A DNA stretch of 64,000 nucleotides from Enterococcus saigonensis. Lineage in GTDB: Bacteria > Bacillota > Bacilli > Lactobacillales > Enterococcaceae. This document shows positions 44,386-52,827 of this stretch, in pieces (within the stretch, counting starts at the first letter, position 1; each line of letters begins with the position of its first letter). The notes beneath the pieces are model-generated. The model had not been told where the DNA came from. It did not search any database and saw nothing but the letters and a program-made list of their open reading frames with translations. The stretch covers positions 1,161,001 through 1,225,000 of the forward strand of contig NZ_AP022822.1 in NCBI RefSeq assembly GCF_011397115.1, in the 5' to 3' direction. The position numbers and the translations under genes were made by a program.

Positions 44386-45444
44386 TTATTCACTCAATTC
44401 CTTCATCAAGTTCGGAACAGTTGTCATTTCATTAATTTTAAAAACGTTACTGCCAGCAAAAACTAAACCACAATCAGGATTTTTGGTAACGCTGTTTAAT
44501 AGCATTTCTGTAATGCAGTAGGGAATAGTCTTTCTATCACAATGATCAAATGATAAACAGCTACGACATTTTTCAATTGGAATTTGTTTGGTTTTAATGG
44601 TTTCAGTAAATTCATTTTCAATCGCTCGTCCAGGCATACCAACAGGACTTTTAATAATTTTAATATCTTCTTTTCGCGCATTTAAGTAGCGTTCTTTATA
44701 AGCTTTTGGAGCATCACATTCTTCTGTTACGACAAATCTTGTCGCCATTTGGACCCCGGCACAACCTAAACTAAGATAATGGTCAATATCAGAACGATCG
44801 TAAACACCGCCAGCAAAAAAGACCGGGATTTCACATTTGAACTTTTCACTATATTCTTTTGTGACAGCTACAATCTTTTTTACTTCATTATCCATTTTCT
44901 CAATGGCCGTCTCTATACCATCGTATTTAAATCCCAAATGTCCGCCAGCTTCAGGTCCTTCAATCACTAAAAAATCCGCAGTGCGATTGTACCGTTTCGC
45001 CCAAGTTCGTAGGAGGACTTTTGCTGCCTTTTCAGAAGAGACAATTGGCGCAATTTTAGTTTTTGAACCAGCTACCAATTCGGGTAAGTGAATTGGTAAA
45101 CCGGCGCCAGAAATAATGACATCAGCGCCAACTTCAACGCAACGTTTTACATATTTTTCGTATTTAAATGTTGCACACATGATATTAAAACCAACGATAC
45201 CGTCTTTGGCGATACTTTTTGCTACCTTATATTGTTCTTCAATGGCTTTCATGTTGGCTTTATAAGGGGAACGTTCAAAAAGAGGGTGATTAAATCCAAT
45301 CTGAGCACAAGAGATAATCCCCATTCCGCCATTTTTTGCTACACTACCTGCTAAGCGAGAGAGGCTAACACCAATCCCCATTCCTCCTTGAATAATTGGA
45401 ATTTCTAAACTTAGGTCGCCAATTGCAACTGGAGTTAATTTCAT
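44386..45444 (-). CDS. Nitronate monooxygenase/FabK-like flavoenzyme
   Basis: A 352-residue FMN-dependent TIM barrel of the NMO/FabK superfamily: IPIIQGGMGIGVSLSRLAG (about 15-33), GFNIMCA, IEGPEAGGHLG (about 168-178) and GVQMATRFVVTEECDA (about 236-251). It differs from classical FabK in a C-terminal cysteine cluster CRSCLSFDHCDRKTIPYC (about 301-318), which could bind metal or form disulfides. It lies divergent to the fatty-acid operon with a FabT-like box in its promoter, and the operon lacks fabK. Enoyl-ACP reductase or another lipid-linked oxidoreductase is inferred; nitronate oxidation is the alternative. RBS AAGGAG precedes the ATG. Confidence 0.72.
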   Translation of the reverse strand: MKLTPVAIGDLSLEIPIIQGGMGIGVSLSRLAGSVAKNGGMGIISCAQIGFNHPLFERSPYKANMKAIEEQYKVAKSIAKDGIVGFNIMCATFKYEKYVKRCVEVGADVIISGAGLPIHLPELVAGSKTKIAPIVSSEKAAKVLLRTWAKRYNRTADFLVIEGPEAGGHLGFKYDGIETAIEKMDNEVKKIVAVTKEYSEKFKCEIPVFFAGGVYDRSDIDHYLSLGCAGVQMATRFVVTEECDAPKAYKERYLNARKEDIKIIKSPVGMPGRAIENEFTETIKTKQIPIEKCRSCLSFDHCDRKTIPYCITEMLLNSVTKNPDCGLVFAGSNVFKINEMTTVPNLMKELSE

Positions 45445-45466
45445 ATTCTTCTCCTTAATAAAATAC

Positions 45467-45479
45467 TTTGATTTTCAAA
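45467..45479. promoter_or_regulatory. FabT-like box of the flavoenzyme gene
   Basis: TTTGATTTTCAAA is a palindrome matching the half sites of the box at fabT. It lies ten bases downstream of the minus-strand -10, a repressing position. Confidence 0.6.
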
Positions 45480-45488
45480 CTAAATTAA

Positions 45489-45517
45489 ATATTAGCTTCC
45501 TAGTAGAACCTTGTCAA
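45489..45517 (-). promoter_or_regulatory. Promoter of the flavoenzyme gene
   Basis: Minus-strand TTGACA (45517-45512) and TAATAT (45494-45489) have the ideal 17-base spacing. Confidence 0.8.
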
Positions 45518-45596
45518 TCAAATTCTAGAATATAAGGAATAAACTGAGAAATTGTTAATTGTTATTTTAGAAAAGTAAAAAAAATCTAAAAAAGTA

Positions 45597-45625
45597 TTGC
45601 AATTTCAAAAAGTATATAATATATT
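45597..45625 (+). promoter_or_regulatory. fabT promoter
   Basis: TTGCAA (45597-45602) and TATATT (45620-45625) are separated by 17 bases; a TATAAT at 45615-45620 overlaps. It is directly followed by the FabT-like palindrome. Confidence 0.65.
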
Positions 45626-45653
45626 TTGATAGTCAAATGATTTGACAATCAAA
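45625..45653. promoter_or_regulatory. FabT operator at fabT
   Basis: TTTGATAGTCAAAT and ATTTGACAATCAAA form a 29-bp inverted repeat around a single G with one mismatched pair. It overlaps the transcription start. It matches the TTTGA/TCAAA-type sites of MarR-family FabT, consistent with autoregulation and acyl-ACP-dependent repression known in streptococci, lactococci and enterococci. Confidence 0.8.
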
Positions 45654-45673
45654 CTAATTTGGATGGTGAAAGT

Positions 45674-46114
45674 GTGGATAAAGATCTTGAAACAGTCAAT
45701 GATTATCTCGTTAGTGTTTTCAATGATATTTTAACAATTGAAGAATCGGAGTTACAAAAATCCCAATTCAACGATTTAAGTATTACGGAAATGCACACGA
45801 TTGAAGCTATTGGCATGTATAAAAAAAAGACTACTTCAGAAGTGGCAAAAGAACTTTCCATCACTGTGGGAACCTTAACAACAGCCATCAACCGATTAGT
45901 TAAAAAGGGATATGTCGAACGGATTCGTAGTGAAGATGATCGACGAGTTGTCAAACTCGGCTTGACAAAAAAAGGGAAATTGTTATTTCGGGTGCACCAA
46001 TACTTTCATCGCCAAATGATTAAACGCGTTTTAAGTGGCATGGACAGTGATGAAGAAGCGACTTTATTAAAGGCTTTAAAAAATCTACATGATTTTTTAC
46101 AGGAGTATAAGTGA
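45674..46114 (+). CDS. fabT: MarR-family fatty-acid biosynthesis repressor FabT
   Basis: Represses fatty-acid genes; the corepressor in related species is long-chain acyl-ACP. The 146-residue product has a MarR winged helix: SEVAKELSITVGTLTTAINRLV (about 51-72) and the wing RIRSEDDRRVVKLGLTKKG (about 80-98). The frame is open from TTG 45659, but GTG 45674 has GGTG at five bases and gives the family N-terminus DKDLETVNDYL. It overlaps fabH by four bases. Confidence 0.93.
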   Translation: MDKDLETVNDYLVSVFNDILTIEESELQKSQFNDLSITEMHTIEAIGMYKKKTTSEVAKELSITVGTLTTAINRLVKKGYVERIRSEDDRRVVKLGLTKKGKLLFRVHQYFHRQMIKRVLSGMDSDEEATLLKALKNLHDFLQEYK

Positions 46115-47091
46115 GTGTGAAGATGAAAAAATATGGGAAAATTACAGCTACGGCTAGTTTTGTTCCGTCACAAATTATCAAAAATAATGACTTAGCAAAA
46201 ATTATGGACACTTCTGATGAATGGATCAAAAGCCGAACAGGTATTTTAGAACGTCGTATGGTTACAACAGAAGATACCTCTGATTTATGTATTGGTGTTG
46301 CTAAAAAACTACTCTCAAAGAGTAATGTTACTGCTAATGAAATAGATTTTATTATTGTGGCAACCATGACGCCTGATTTTGCCACACCCTCTGTAGCATG
46401 TATGGTACAAGGGGCGATATGCGCTAATAATGCGTTAGCCTTTGATTTATCGGCGGCATGCTCTGGTTTTGTTTATGCATTATCGGTAGCAGAGAAATTG
46501 ATCCAAACTACTGCGCAAAAAGGTTTAGTCATTGGTGGCGAAGTCCTTTCTAAAAGCCTCGACTGGCAAGATCGTACAACGGCAGTTTTATTTGGTGATG
46601 GAGCTGCAGGGGTTTTACTTGAAGTAAGCGACGTTCCAATGATTAAAAAAGAAAAGTTACAAGCTGATGGTACTAGAGGTGCATCTTTAACTTCTGGCTA
46701 TGTGAATAATAGTAGTCCTTTTGCGGATCCAAAAGGACAAATTTCTCCTTATTTGCAAATGGAGGGTCGCGAAATATTTGATTTTGCAACACGCGATGTC
46801 GTAAGAGCAATTGATAATTTGCTAGAAGAAGACAAAGACAAAATTGATTTTTATCTTTTACATCAAGCGAATTCACGTATTTTAGATAAAGTAGCTAAAA
46901 AATTGAAAGTACCACGGGAGCGTTTTTTGCAAAATATGGATAGATATGGTAATACGTCTGGAGCAAGTATTCCACTTCTCTTAGATGAAGTCGTTGCGGC
47001 GGGGATTGTTCGTCTAGACGGCACACAAAACTTGGTGTTTTCAGGATTTGGCGGCGGTTTGACTTGGGGTGTCATGCAAGTAACGCTGTAA
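46111..47091 (+). CDS. fabH: 3-oxoacyl-ACP synthase III (KAS III)
   Basis: Initiates fatty-acid synthesis by condensing acetyl- or branched acyl-CoA with malonyl-ACP. The 326-residue thiolase-fold product has the Cys nucleophile in LSAACSGFVYAL (about 117), the His in LLHQANSRI (about 250) and the Asn in GNTSGASIPLLL (about 285). The start is GTG 46111 with AGGAG at five bases, overlapping the fabT stop; ATG 46123 would remove four residues and is a real alternative. Confidence 0.95.
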   Translation: MSVKMKKYGKITATASFVPSQIIKNNDLAKIMDTSDEWIKSRTGILERRMVTTEDTSDLCIGVAKKLLSKSNVTANEIDFIIVATMTPDFATPSVACMVQGAICANNALAFDLSAACSGFVYALSVAEKLIQTTAQKGLVIGGEVLSKSLDWQDRTTAVLFGDGAAGVLLEVSDVPMIKKEKLQADGTRGASLTSGYVNNSSPFADPKGQISPYLQMEGREIFDFATRDVVRAIDNLLEEDKDKIDFYLLHQANSRILDKVAKKLKVPRERFLQNMDRYGNTSGASIPLLLDEVVAAGIVRLDGTQNLVFSGFGGGLTWGVMQVTL

Positions 47092-47149
47092 AACCTGTTT
47101 GCAATATAAATAAATGTAAAAATAATTCATTCAATTGGGGGAAATAAAC

Positions 47150-47377
47150 ATGGTATTTGAAAAAATTCAAGAAATCGTAGCGGAAGAATTAGGTAAAGAA
47201 AAAGACGAAATTCAATTAACAACAAATATTCAAGAAGACTTAGAAGCAGATAGCTTGGATTTATTCCAAATTATTAATGAGATCGAAGATGAATTTGATG
47301 TAAAAATTGAAACAGAAGAAGGCATTACAACAGTTGCCGATCTTGTAAAATACGTTGAAGCACAAAAAGCTGAATAA
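47150..47377 (+). CDS. acpP: Acyl carrier protein
   Basis: Small acidic carrier of growing acyl chains. The 75-residue four-helix product has the phosphopantetheine Ser in EADSLDLFQ (about Ser37). An in-frame TTG lies at 47135, but ATG 47150 has GGGGGAAA and matches the family. It follows fabH by 58 bases and is separated from fabD by a long inverted repeat. In E. faecalis, by recollection, fabK sits at that position; it is absent here. Confidence 0.95.
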   Translation: MVFEKIQEIVAEELGKEKDEIQLTTNIQEDLEADSLDLFQIINEIEDEFDVKIETEEGITTVADLVKYVEAQKAE

Positions 47378-47403
47378 TTATTCTTAAGCTGGGCAATAGT
47401 CTG

Positions 47404-47450
47404 GCTTTTCTTATAATGAAAGAAAATTTTTCTTTCATTATAAGAAAAGC
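47404..47450. repeat. 23-bp inverted repeat between acpP and fabD
   Basis: GCTTTTCTTATAATGAAAGAAAA at 47404-47426 is followed by its exact reverse complement at 47428-47450, with one central T. Transcribed, it forms a long hairpin without a T tract. It may stabilise or process the acpP mRNA, or be a scar of gene loss. It is not a conventional terminator. Confidence 0.8.
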
Positions 47451-47536
47451 TAAGCAAATGAGATAGAAAACTTATTAAAATTCAGAATAAACTGTTTTAA
47501 GATGACGACTTGAAATGAAAAGACGGAGGACAATGC

Positions 47537-48472
47537 ATGAAAACAGCTTTTTTATTTAGCGGTCAAGGAGCGCAATATACTGGTATGGGGAAAGAATTAT
47601 ATACGAGTGAAAAAATTGTAGTGGAAACTTTTGACCAAGCTAGTGAAGTATTGGGCTATGATATGGCAGCGTTGTGTTTTGATGAAGCAAATAAAGAGAA
47701 ATTGAATCAAACAGAATACACACAACCTGCAATTTTGACAGTTAGCGTTGCTTTTTGGCGTTTATTGTCGGCGAAAGGTTTGGTAGCTGATGCAGTTTGC
47801 GGTTTGAGCTTAGGAGAATATTCTGCTTTAGTTGCAAGTGGGGCAATTGATTTTGAAACCGCAGTCGCTTTAGTTGCAAAACGTGGTTATTTTATGGCAA
47901 ATGCAGCGCCTGCTGGAAGTGGAAAAATGGTAGCAGTCATGAATACATCAAGCGAGTTAATTGAACAGTGTTGCCAAAAAGCAAGTGCAGTTGGGATTGT
48001 TGCGCCAGCTAATTATAATACACCTCAGCAAATCGTAATTGGCGGAGAGGTTGCGGCTGTTGACAAAGCTTGCGAATTATTAACTGAAGCAGGAGCGAAA
48101 CGTCTAATTCCTTTAAATGTTAGCGGACCTTTTCATACGGCTTTATTAGAGACAGCAGCTGAAAAACTAGGTGAAGAATTAGCAAAAATTGATTTTTCTA
48201 CACCAATAATACCGGTCATTAGCAATACAACAGCAAATATAATGCCACAAAATGAAATTAAATCGCTTTTAGAACAACAAGTGATGTCACCTGTTCATTT
48301 CTATGAAAGTATAGCTACATTAAAAGAATTAGAGATTACTCAAATGGTAGAAATTGGTCCAGGAAAAGTTTTGAGTGGTTTTATAAAGAAAATAGACAAA
48401 ACAATTGCAACAACACGCGTGGAAGATAGCAAAACACTTAATGAAACAATTGCATTCTTGGCGAATAAATAA
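47537..48472 (+). CDS. fabD: Malonyl-CoA:ACP transacylase
   Basis: Transfers malonyl groups from CoA to ACP. The 311-residue product has the N-terminal FSGQGAQYTGMG oxyanion motif (about 6-17), the nucleophilic Ser in GLSLGEYSALVA (about 88-99) and His in VSGPFHTALL (about 197-206). The ATG has ACGGAGG upstream. It opens the second, tightly packed part of the fatty-acid operon after the acpP hairpin. Confidence 0.96.
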   Translation: MKTAFLFSGQGAQYTGMGKELYTSEKIVVETFDQASEVLGYDMAALCFDEANKEKLNQTEYTQPAILTVSVAFWRLLSAKGLVADAVCGLSLGEYSALVASGAIDFETAVALVAKRGYFMANAAPAGSGKMVAVMNTSSELIEQCCQKASAVGIVAPANYNTPQQIVIGGEVAAVDKACELLTEAGAKRLIPLNVSGPFHTALLETAAEKLGEELAKIDFSTPIIPVISNTTANIMPQNEIKSLLEQQVMSPVHFYESIATLKELEITQMVEIGPGKVLSGFIKKIDKTIATTRVEDSKTLNETIAFLANK

Positions 48473-48493
48473 TTCGCCTTTTTGGAGGAAGAG

Positions 48494-49231
48494 ATGGAAC
48501 TTAAAGGGAAAAATGTCTTAATTACGGGTAGTACTAGAGGAATTGGCTGGGGCATTGCGGAGGCTTTTGCTAAAGAAGGGGCCAACATAATTTTAAATGG
48601 CCGGCGTCCAGTACCTGCAAAATTAATCGAAACAATTAAAGAAAATGATGTCTCTTGTATGGGCATTGCTGGTGATATCAGCGATTACACAGCAGCTAAA
48701 AATTTATTAACGGAAGTTGAAGAGCAGTTTGGAACAATTGATATTTTAATTAATAACGCTGGGATTACCAATGATAAATTATTATTGCGAATGTCAGCAG
48801 AAGATTTTGAGAGCGTGATGAAGACGAATTTAAGCGGGACTTTCAATATGACACAGTTGGTCTTGAAAAAAATGCTGAAAAAACGCTGCGGTGCAATTAT
48901 TAATATGTCTTCTGTTTCTGGTTTAATCGGCAATGTCGGACAAGCCAACTATGCTGCAAGCAAAGCGGGAATGATTGGTTTTACCAAATCTGTTGCTAGA
49001 GAAGTTGCACCTAGAGGAATTACCTGCAATGCAATTGCACCAGGATTTATTACTACAGATATGACAGAAATTCTTTCTGATAAAGTTAAAGAACAAGTTA
49101 CGCAAAATATTCCGATGCAAAAATTTGGTACTGTAGCAGATATTGCTCAAGCAGCAGTATTTCTAGCCAAAAGCCCCTATATCACTGGACAAGTTATTAA
49201 TGTTGATGGTGGTTTGGTCATGCATGCTTAG
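48494..49231 (+). CDS. fabG: 3-oxoacyl-ACP reductase
   Basis: NADPH-dependent reduction of 3-oxoacyl-ACP. The 245-residue short-chain dehydrogenase has the cofactor motif TGSTRGIGWGIA (about 11-22), NNAGITNDKL, catalytic Ser in NMSSVSGLIG and Y-x3-K in YAASKAGMIGF (about 152-162). The C-terminal GQVINVDGGLVM is typical. ATG 48494 follows GGAGGAA. It sits 21 bases after fabD. Confidence 0.96.
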   Translation: MELKGKNVLITGSTRGIGWGIAEAFAKEGANIILNGRRPVPAKLIETIKENDVSCMGIAGDISDYTAAKNLLTEVEEQFGTIDILINNAGITNDKLLLRMSAEDFESVMKTNLSGTFNMTQLVLKKMLKKRCGAIINMSSVSGLIGNVGQANYAASKAGMIGFTKSVAREVAPRGITCNAIAPGFITTDMTEILSDKVKEQVTQNIPMQKFGTVADIAQAAVFLAKSPYITGQVINVDGGLVMHA

Positions 49232-49276
49232 ACAGAGATATTCATTTGAAAAAACAGGTTTAACAAGGAGGACAAT

Positions 49277-50512
49277 ATGAATCGCGTAGTCATTACAGGT
49301 TATGGTGTTGCTTCACCAATTGGTAACGATGCTCAAACATTTTTTAATAGTCTAAAAGAAGGTAAAAATGGGATTGGAGAAATCACTCAGTTTGATGCGA
49401 GTGAAACGGGTATCACCGTTGCAGCAGAAGTAAAAGATTTTCCATTCGATAAGTATTTTATCAAAAAAGATGCGAAACGCATGGATAAATTTTCTTTGTT
49501 TGGTATTTATGCAGCTTTAGAAGCTATGGCAATGTCTGGTTTAGAGACTGAACAAATGGACGTGGATCGCTTCGGTGTGATGGTAAGTTCAGGGATAGGT
49601 GGTTTACAAACAATTCAAGATCAAGTTATTCGGATGCATGATAAAGGTGCAAAACGGGTATCACCGATGTTTGTCCCCATGTCAATTGTTAATATGGTAG
49701 CAGGAAATATTGCGTTAAAAGTGGGTGCTAAAGGAATTTGTACAAGTACCGTAACTGCCTGTGCTTCTGGAACACATTCGATTGGAGAGGCTTTTCGTAA
49801 CATTAAACATGGTTACGCCGATGTTATTTTAGCAGGTGGTGCGGAAGCCTCAATTAATGAAATCGGAATTTCTGGGTTTGCTTCTTTAACAGCTTTGACA
49901 AATGAAACAGATTGCAATAAAGCTTCTGTTCCTTTTGATGAAAATCGCAGTGGCTTTGTAATGGGCGAAGGTGGCGGTGTGGTTGTTGTTGAATCGTTAG
50001 ACCATGCACAAGCCCGGGGCGCAAATATTTTAGCAGAAGTTGTGGGTTATGGTGCAAATTGTGATGCATATCATATGACAGCTCCTAACCCAGATGGATC
50101 TGGTGCAGGAAAAGCAATGAAACTTGCGATGAAAGAAGCAGGTATTAAACCAAACGAAGTAAATTACATCAATGCGCACGGCACAAGTACTCCTGCTAAT
50201 GACGTAGCTGAAGCCAAAGCTATTCAATACGGGTTAGGTGAATTCTACAAAGATGTCTATGTGAGCAGTACAAAGTCAATGACAGGACATCTATTAGGTG
50301 CTGCTGGTGGTGTAGAAGCGATTGCTTCAATTTTAGCTTTACAACATCAGTTTATTCCACCAACCATTAATATTACCAAACAAGATCCGGCAATTGATTT
50401 AAATGTTGTTGTCAATAAAGCGATCAAAGCAGATTTAAAATATGCTATGAGTAACTCATTAGGTTTTGGTGGTCACAATGCGGTGATTTGTCTAAAGCGT
50501 TGGGAGGCGTAG
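49277..50512 (+). CDS. fabF: 3-oxoacyl-ACP synthase II (KAS II)
   Basis: Elongating condensing enzyme. The 411-residue product has Cys in TVTACASGTHSIGEAF (about 160-175), His in YINAHGTSTPANDV (about 296-309) and His in KSMTGHLLGAAG (about 334-345). AAGGAGG precedes the ATG. accB starts five bases after its stop. It may also support unsaturated chain elongation, as reported for enterococcal FabF or FabO; this cannot be told apart here. Confidence 0.96.
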   Translation: MNRVVITGYGVASPIGNDAQTFFNSLKEGKNGIGEITQFDASETGITVAAEVKDFPFDKYFIKKDAKRMDKFSLFGIYAALEAMAMSGLETEQMDVDRFGVMVSSGIGGLQTIQDQVIRMHDKGAKRVSPMFVPMSIVNMVAGNIALKVGAKGICTSTVTACASGTHSIGEAFRNIKHGYADVILAGGAEASINEIGISGFASLTALTNETDCNKASVPFDENRSGFVMGEGGGVVVVESLDHAQARGANILAEVVGYGANCDAYHMTAPNPDGSGAGKAMKLAMKEAGIKPNEVNYINAHGTSTPANDVAEAKAIQYGLGEFYKDVYVSSTKSMTGHLLGAAGGVEAIASILALQHQFIPPTINITKQDPAIDLNVVVNKAIKADLKYAMSNSLGFGGHNAVICLKRWEA

Positions 50513-50517
50513 TTTAA

Positions 50518-51012
50518 GTGAATATTAGTGAAATTAAGGACTTATTAACGCAATTTGATCAATCTACATTGACAGAATTTGATTTGAAAGATAATAGTTT
50601 TGAATTATATTTTAATAAAAATCACCAAGTACGAGGTCAGAATGTTTCTACAGCCGAAGTTTCTACACAAAAAGTATTGACACCACACCCAGCAAATTTG
50701 GGTTGGGACAATGAATCTTTCGATGCTTCAACTATAACGCCAGTATCGCCTTCTGAAGATATGAAAAGTGAAGGTACTGAAATTGTTTCACCGCTAGTAG
50801 GTGTATGTTATTTACAGAGTGGTCCAGATCAGCCTGCTTTTAAAAAAGTTGGGGATCGTGTAGAAAAAGGGGAAGTTCTTTGTATTATTGAAGCGATGAA
50901 AGTTATGAATGAAATTGTTAGCGACGTTGCTGGCGAAATTGTTCAAATTTTAGTGGAAAATGAACAAGTTGTGGAATTTAATCAACCATTGTTTATTGTG
51001 AAAGAAGGTTAA
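50518..51012 (+). CDS. accB: Acetyl-CoA carboxylase biotin carboxyl carrier protein
   Basis: Carries biotin between AccC and AccAD. The 164-residue product has an N-terminal helical region, a flexible linker (about 45-85) and a C-terminal biotinyl domain with the modified Lys in CIIEAMKVMNEI (about 125). The start is GTG 50518 with GGAGG in the fabF end. Two bases separate it from fabZ. Confidence 0.95.
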   Translation: MNISEIKDLLTQFDQSTLTEFDLKDNSFELYFNKNHQVRGQNVSTAEVSTQKVLTPHPANLGWDNESFDASTITPVSPSEDMKSEGTEIVSPLVGVCYLQSGPDQPAFKKVGDRVEKGEVLCIIEAMKVMNEIVSDVAGEIVQILVENEQVVEFNQPLFIVKEG

Positions 51013-51014
51013 TC

Positions 51015-51443
51015 ATGTCTGTGATGACAATTGAAGAAATCAAAGAAATTATTCCCCATCGTTATCCATTCTTATTAATTGATCGGATAGAAGAATTAGA
51101 AGCTGGAAAAAAGGTTATTGCGAAGAAAAATGTGACTGTCAATGAACCTTTCTTCCAAGGGCATTTCCCACAAGAACCCGTTATGCCAGGCGTATTAATT
51201 ATTGAAGCTTTGGCACAAGCAGGAGCAGTTGCATTACTTTCTTTACCAGACTTTAAAGGAAAAATAGCATATTTTGGTGGTATTGATAAAGCGAAGTTTC
51301 GTCGTAAAGTCGTACCAGGGGATACAGTAATGTTGGAAGTTGAAATCTTAAAAGTTAAAGCTTCAGCTGGAATCGGCAAAGGTATTGCTTATGTTGATGG
51401 AAAAAAAGCTGCAGAAGCAGAATTAACCTTTATGATTGGATAG
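51015..51443 (+). CDS. fabZ: 3-hydroxyacyl-ACP dehydratase FabZ
   Basis: Hotdog-fold dehydratase that forms trans-2-enoyl-ACP. The 142-residue product has IPHRYPFLLIDRI (about 14-26) and the catalytic His/Glu segment GHFPQEPVMPGVLIIEALAQ (about 49-68). The ATG follows GAAGG. Enterococci may carry a second FabN-type dehydratase/isomerase elsewhere; operon position favours the housekeeping FabZ. Confidence 0.95.
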   Translation: MSVMTIEEIKEIIPHRYPFLLIDRIEELEAGKKVIAKKNVTVNEPFFQGHFPQEPVMPGVLIIEALAQAGAVALLSLPDFKGKIAYFGGIDKAKFRRKVVPGDTVMLEVEILKVKASAGIGKGIAYVDGKKAAEAELTFMIG

Positions 51444-51451
51444 GTGAATGT

Positions 51452-52816
51452 ATGTTTTCAAAAGTTTTAATTGCAAATCGTGGCGAAATCGCGGTACGTG
51501 TCATTCGTGCGTGTCGCGAATTGGGGATTCAAACAGTTGCAGTTTATTCTGAGGCGGATAAAAATGCTTTGCATGCCGAAATGGCCGATGAAGCAATTTG
51601 CATTGGCCCTGCGAAGGCCAGTGATTCTTATTTGAATGTGCAACAGATTTTAAGCGCTGCGATTGTTACAAAAGCAGAGGCGATTCATCCAGGTTTTGGA
51701 TTCTTGTCAGAAAATAGTCGCTTCGCTGCAATGTGTGAAGAGTGCAATATTACATTTATTGGACCTAAGAGTGAAACGATTGATGCGATGGGAAATAAAA
51801 TTAATGCACGACAACTTATGATAAAAGCAGATGTTCCTGTTATTCCAGGCAGCCAAGGTGCATTGGCTACTGTCAATGAAGCACTAACTTTGGCTGAAGA
51901 AATTGGTTATCCAGTAATGCTAAAAGCTGCTGCAGGTGGTGGAGGTAAGGGAATTCGCAAAGTACTATCCCAAGATGAATTGCCACAACACTTTAAATCT
52001 GCACAACAAGAAGCAAAAGCAGCTTTTGGCAATGATGCCATGTATTTAGAAAAGATTGTTTATCCTGCTCGTCATATTGAAGTTCAAATTTTAGGGGATA
52101 ATTATGGTAATATCATTCATTTGGGCGAGCGGGACTGTTCCTTGCAACGTAATAATCAAAAAGTTTTAGAAGAAGCGCCATCAGTTGTAATTTCTGAACA
52201 AAAGCGAGCTGAACTAGGAGCGGCAGCAGTGCGGGCAGCAAAAGCTGTGAACTATCGTAACGCGGGTACAATTGAATTTTTAATGGATGAAAGTGGCTCT
52301 TTTTATTTCATGGAAATGAATACTCGAATTCAAGTAGAACACCCTATCACTGAAATGATCACAGGTATTGACCTTGTAAAAAAACAACTGGAAATTGCTG
52401 TCGGTGAAGAGATAACTTTAAAACAAAATGATATAAAAATCAGTGGGCATGCCATTGAATGTCGAATTAACGCAGAAAATCCGGCTTTTAATTTCGCTCC
52501 TGCACCAGGTACAATCCATAATTTATTTTTACCAAGTGGAGGATTAGGGCTACGCGTTGAAAGCGGGATGTATTCAGGCTATACAATTCCGCCATATTAT
52601 GATTCTATGATTGCAAAAGTTATTGTTCACGGCCAGACACGTTTTGAAGCATTAATGAAAATGCAACGGGCACTAGGTGAGTTGGTCACAGATGGTGTGA
52701 CAACTAATTCTGAATTTCAAATGGATTTAATTTCACATCCTAATGTAATTGCCGGTGATTACGATACTGCCTTTTTACAAACTGTCTTTTTACCGGATTG
52801 GACACCTGAGGCTTAG
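51452..52816 (+). CDS. accC: Acetyl-CoA carboxylase biotin carboxylase subunit
   Basis: ATP-dependent carboxylation of biotin on AccB. The 454-residue ATP-grasp enzyme begins VLIANRGEIAVRVIRACRELG (in part). It has the glycine-rich ATP lid KAAAGGGGKGIRKV (about 159-172), the HLGERDCSLQRNNQKV segment (about 230-245) and MNTRIQVEHPITEM (about 289-302) with catalytic residues. It lies eight bases after fabZ and eleven before accD. Confidence 0.97.
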   Translation: MFSKVLIANRGEIAVRVIRACRELGIQTVAVYSEADKNALHAEMADEAICIGPAKASDSYLNVQQILSAAIVTKAEAIHPGFGFLSENSRFAAMCEECNITFIGPKSETIDAMGNKINARQLMIKADVPVIPGSQGALATVNEALTLAEEIGYPVMLKAAAGGGGKGIRKVLSQDELPQHFKSAQQEAKAAFGNDAMYLEKIVYPARHIEVQILGDNYGNIIHLGERDCSLQRNNQKVLEEAPSVVISEQKRAELGAAAVRAAKAVNYRNAGTIEFLMDESGSFYFMEMNTRIQVEHPITEMITGIDLVKKQLEIAVGEEITLKQNDIKISGHAIECRINAENPAFNFAPAPGTIHNLFLPSGGLGLRVESGMYSGYTIPPYYDSMIAKVIVHGQTRFEALMKMQRALGELVTDGVTTNSEFQMDLISHPNVIAGDYDTAFLQTVFLPDWTPEA

Positions 52817-52827
52817 GAGGGATTTAT

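Noticed and set aside
44386..45444. Calling the flavoenzyme fabK outright
   Set aside because: The C-terminal Cys cluster and weaker similarity to classical FabK make the symbol unsafe from sequence alone.
47404..47450. Long palindrome as a Rho-independent terminator for acpP
   Set aside because: It has no following T tract and only one loop base, so a standard terminator call is not justified; reported as a repeat instead.
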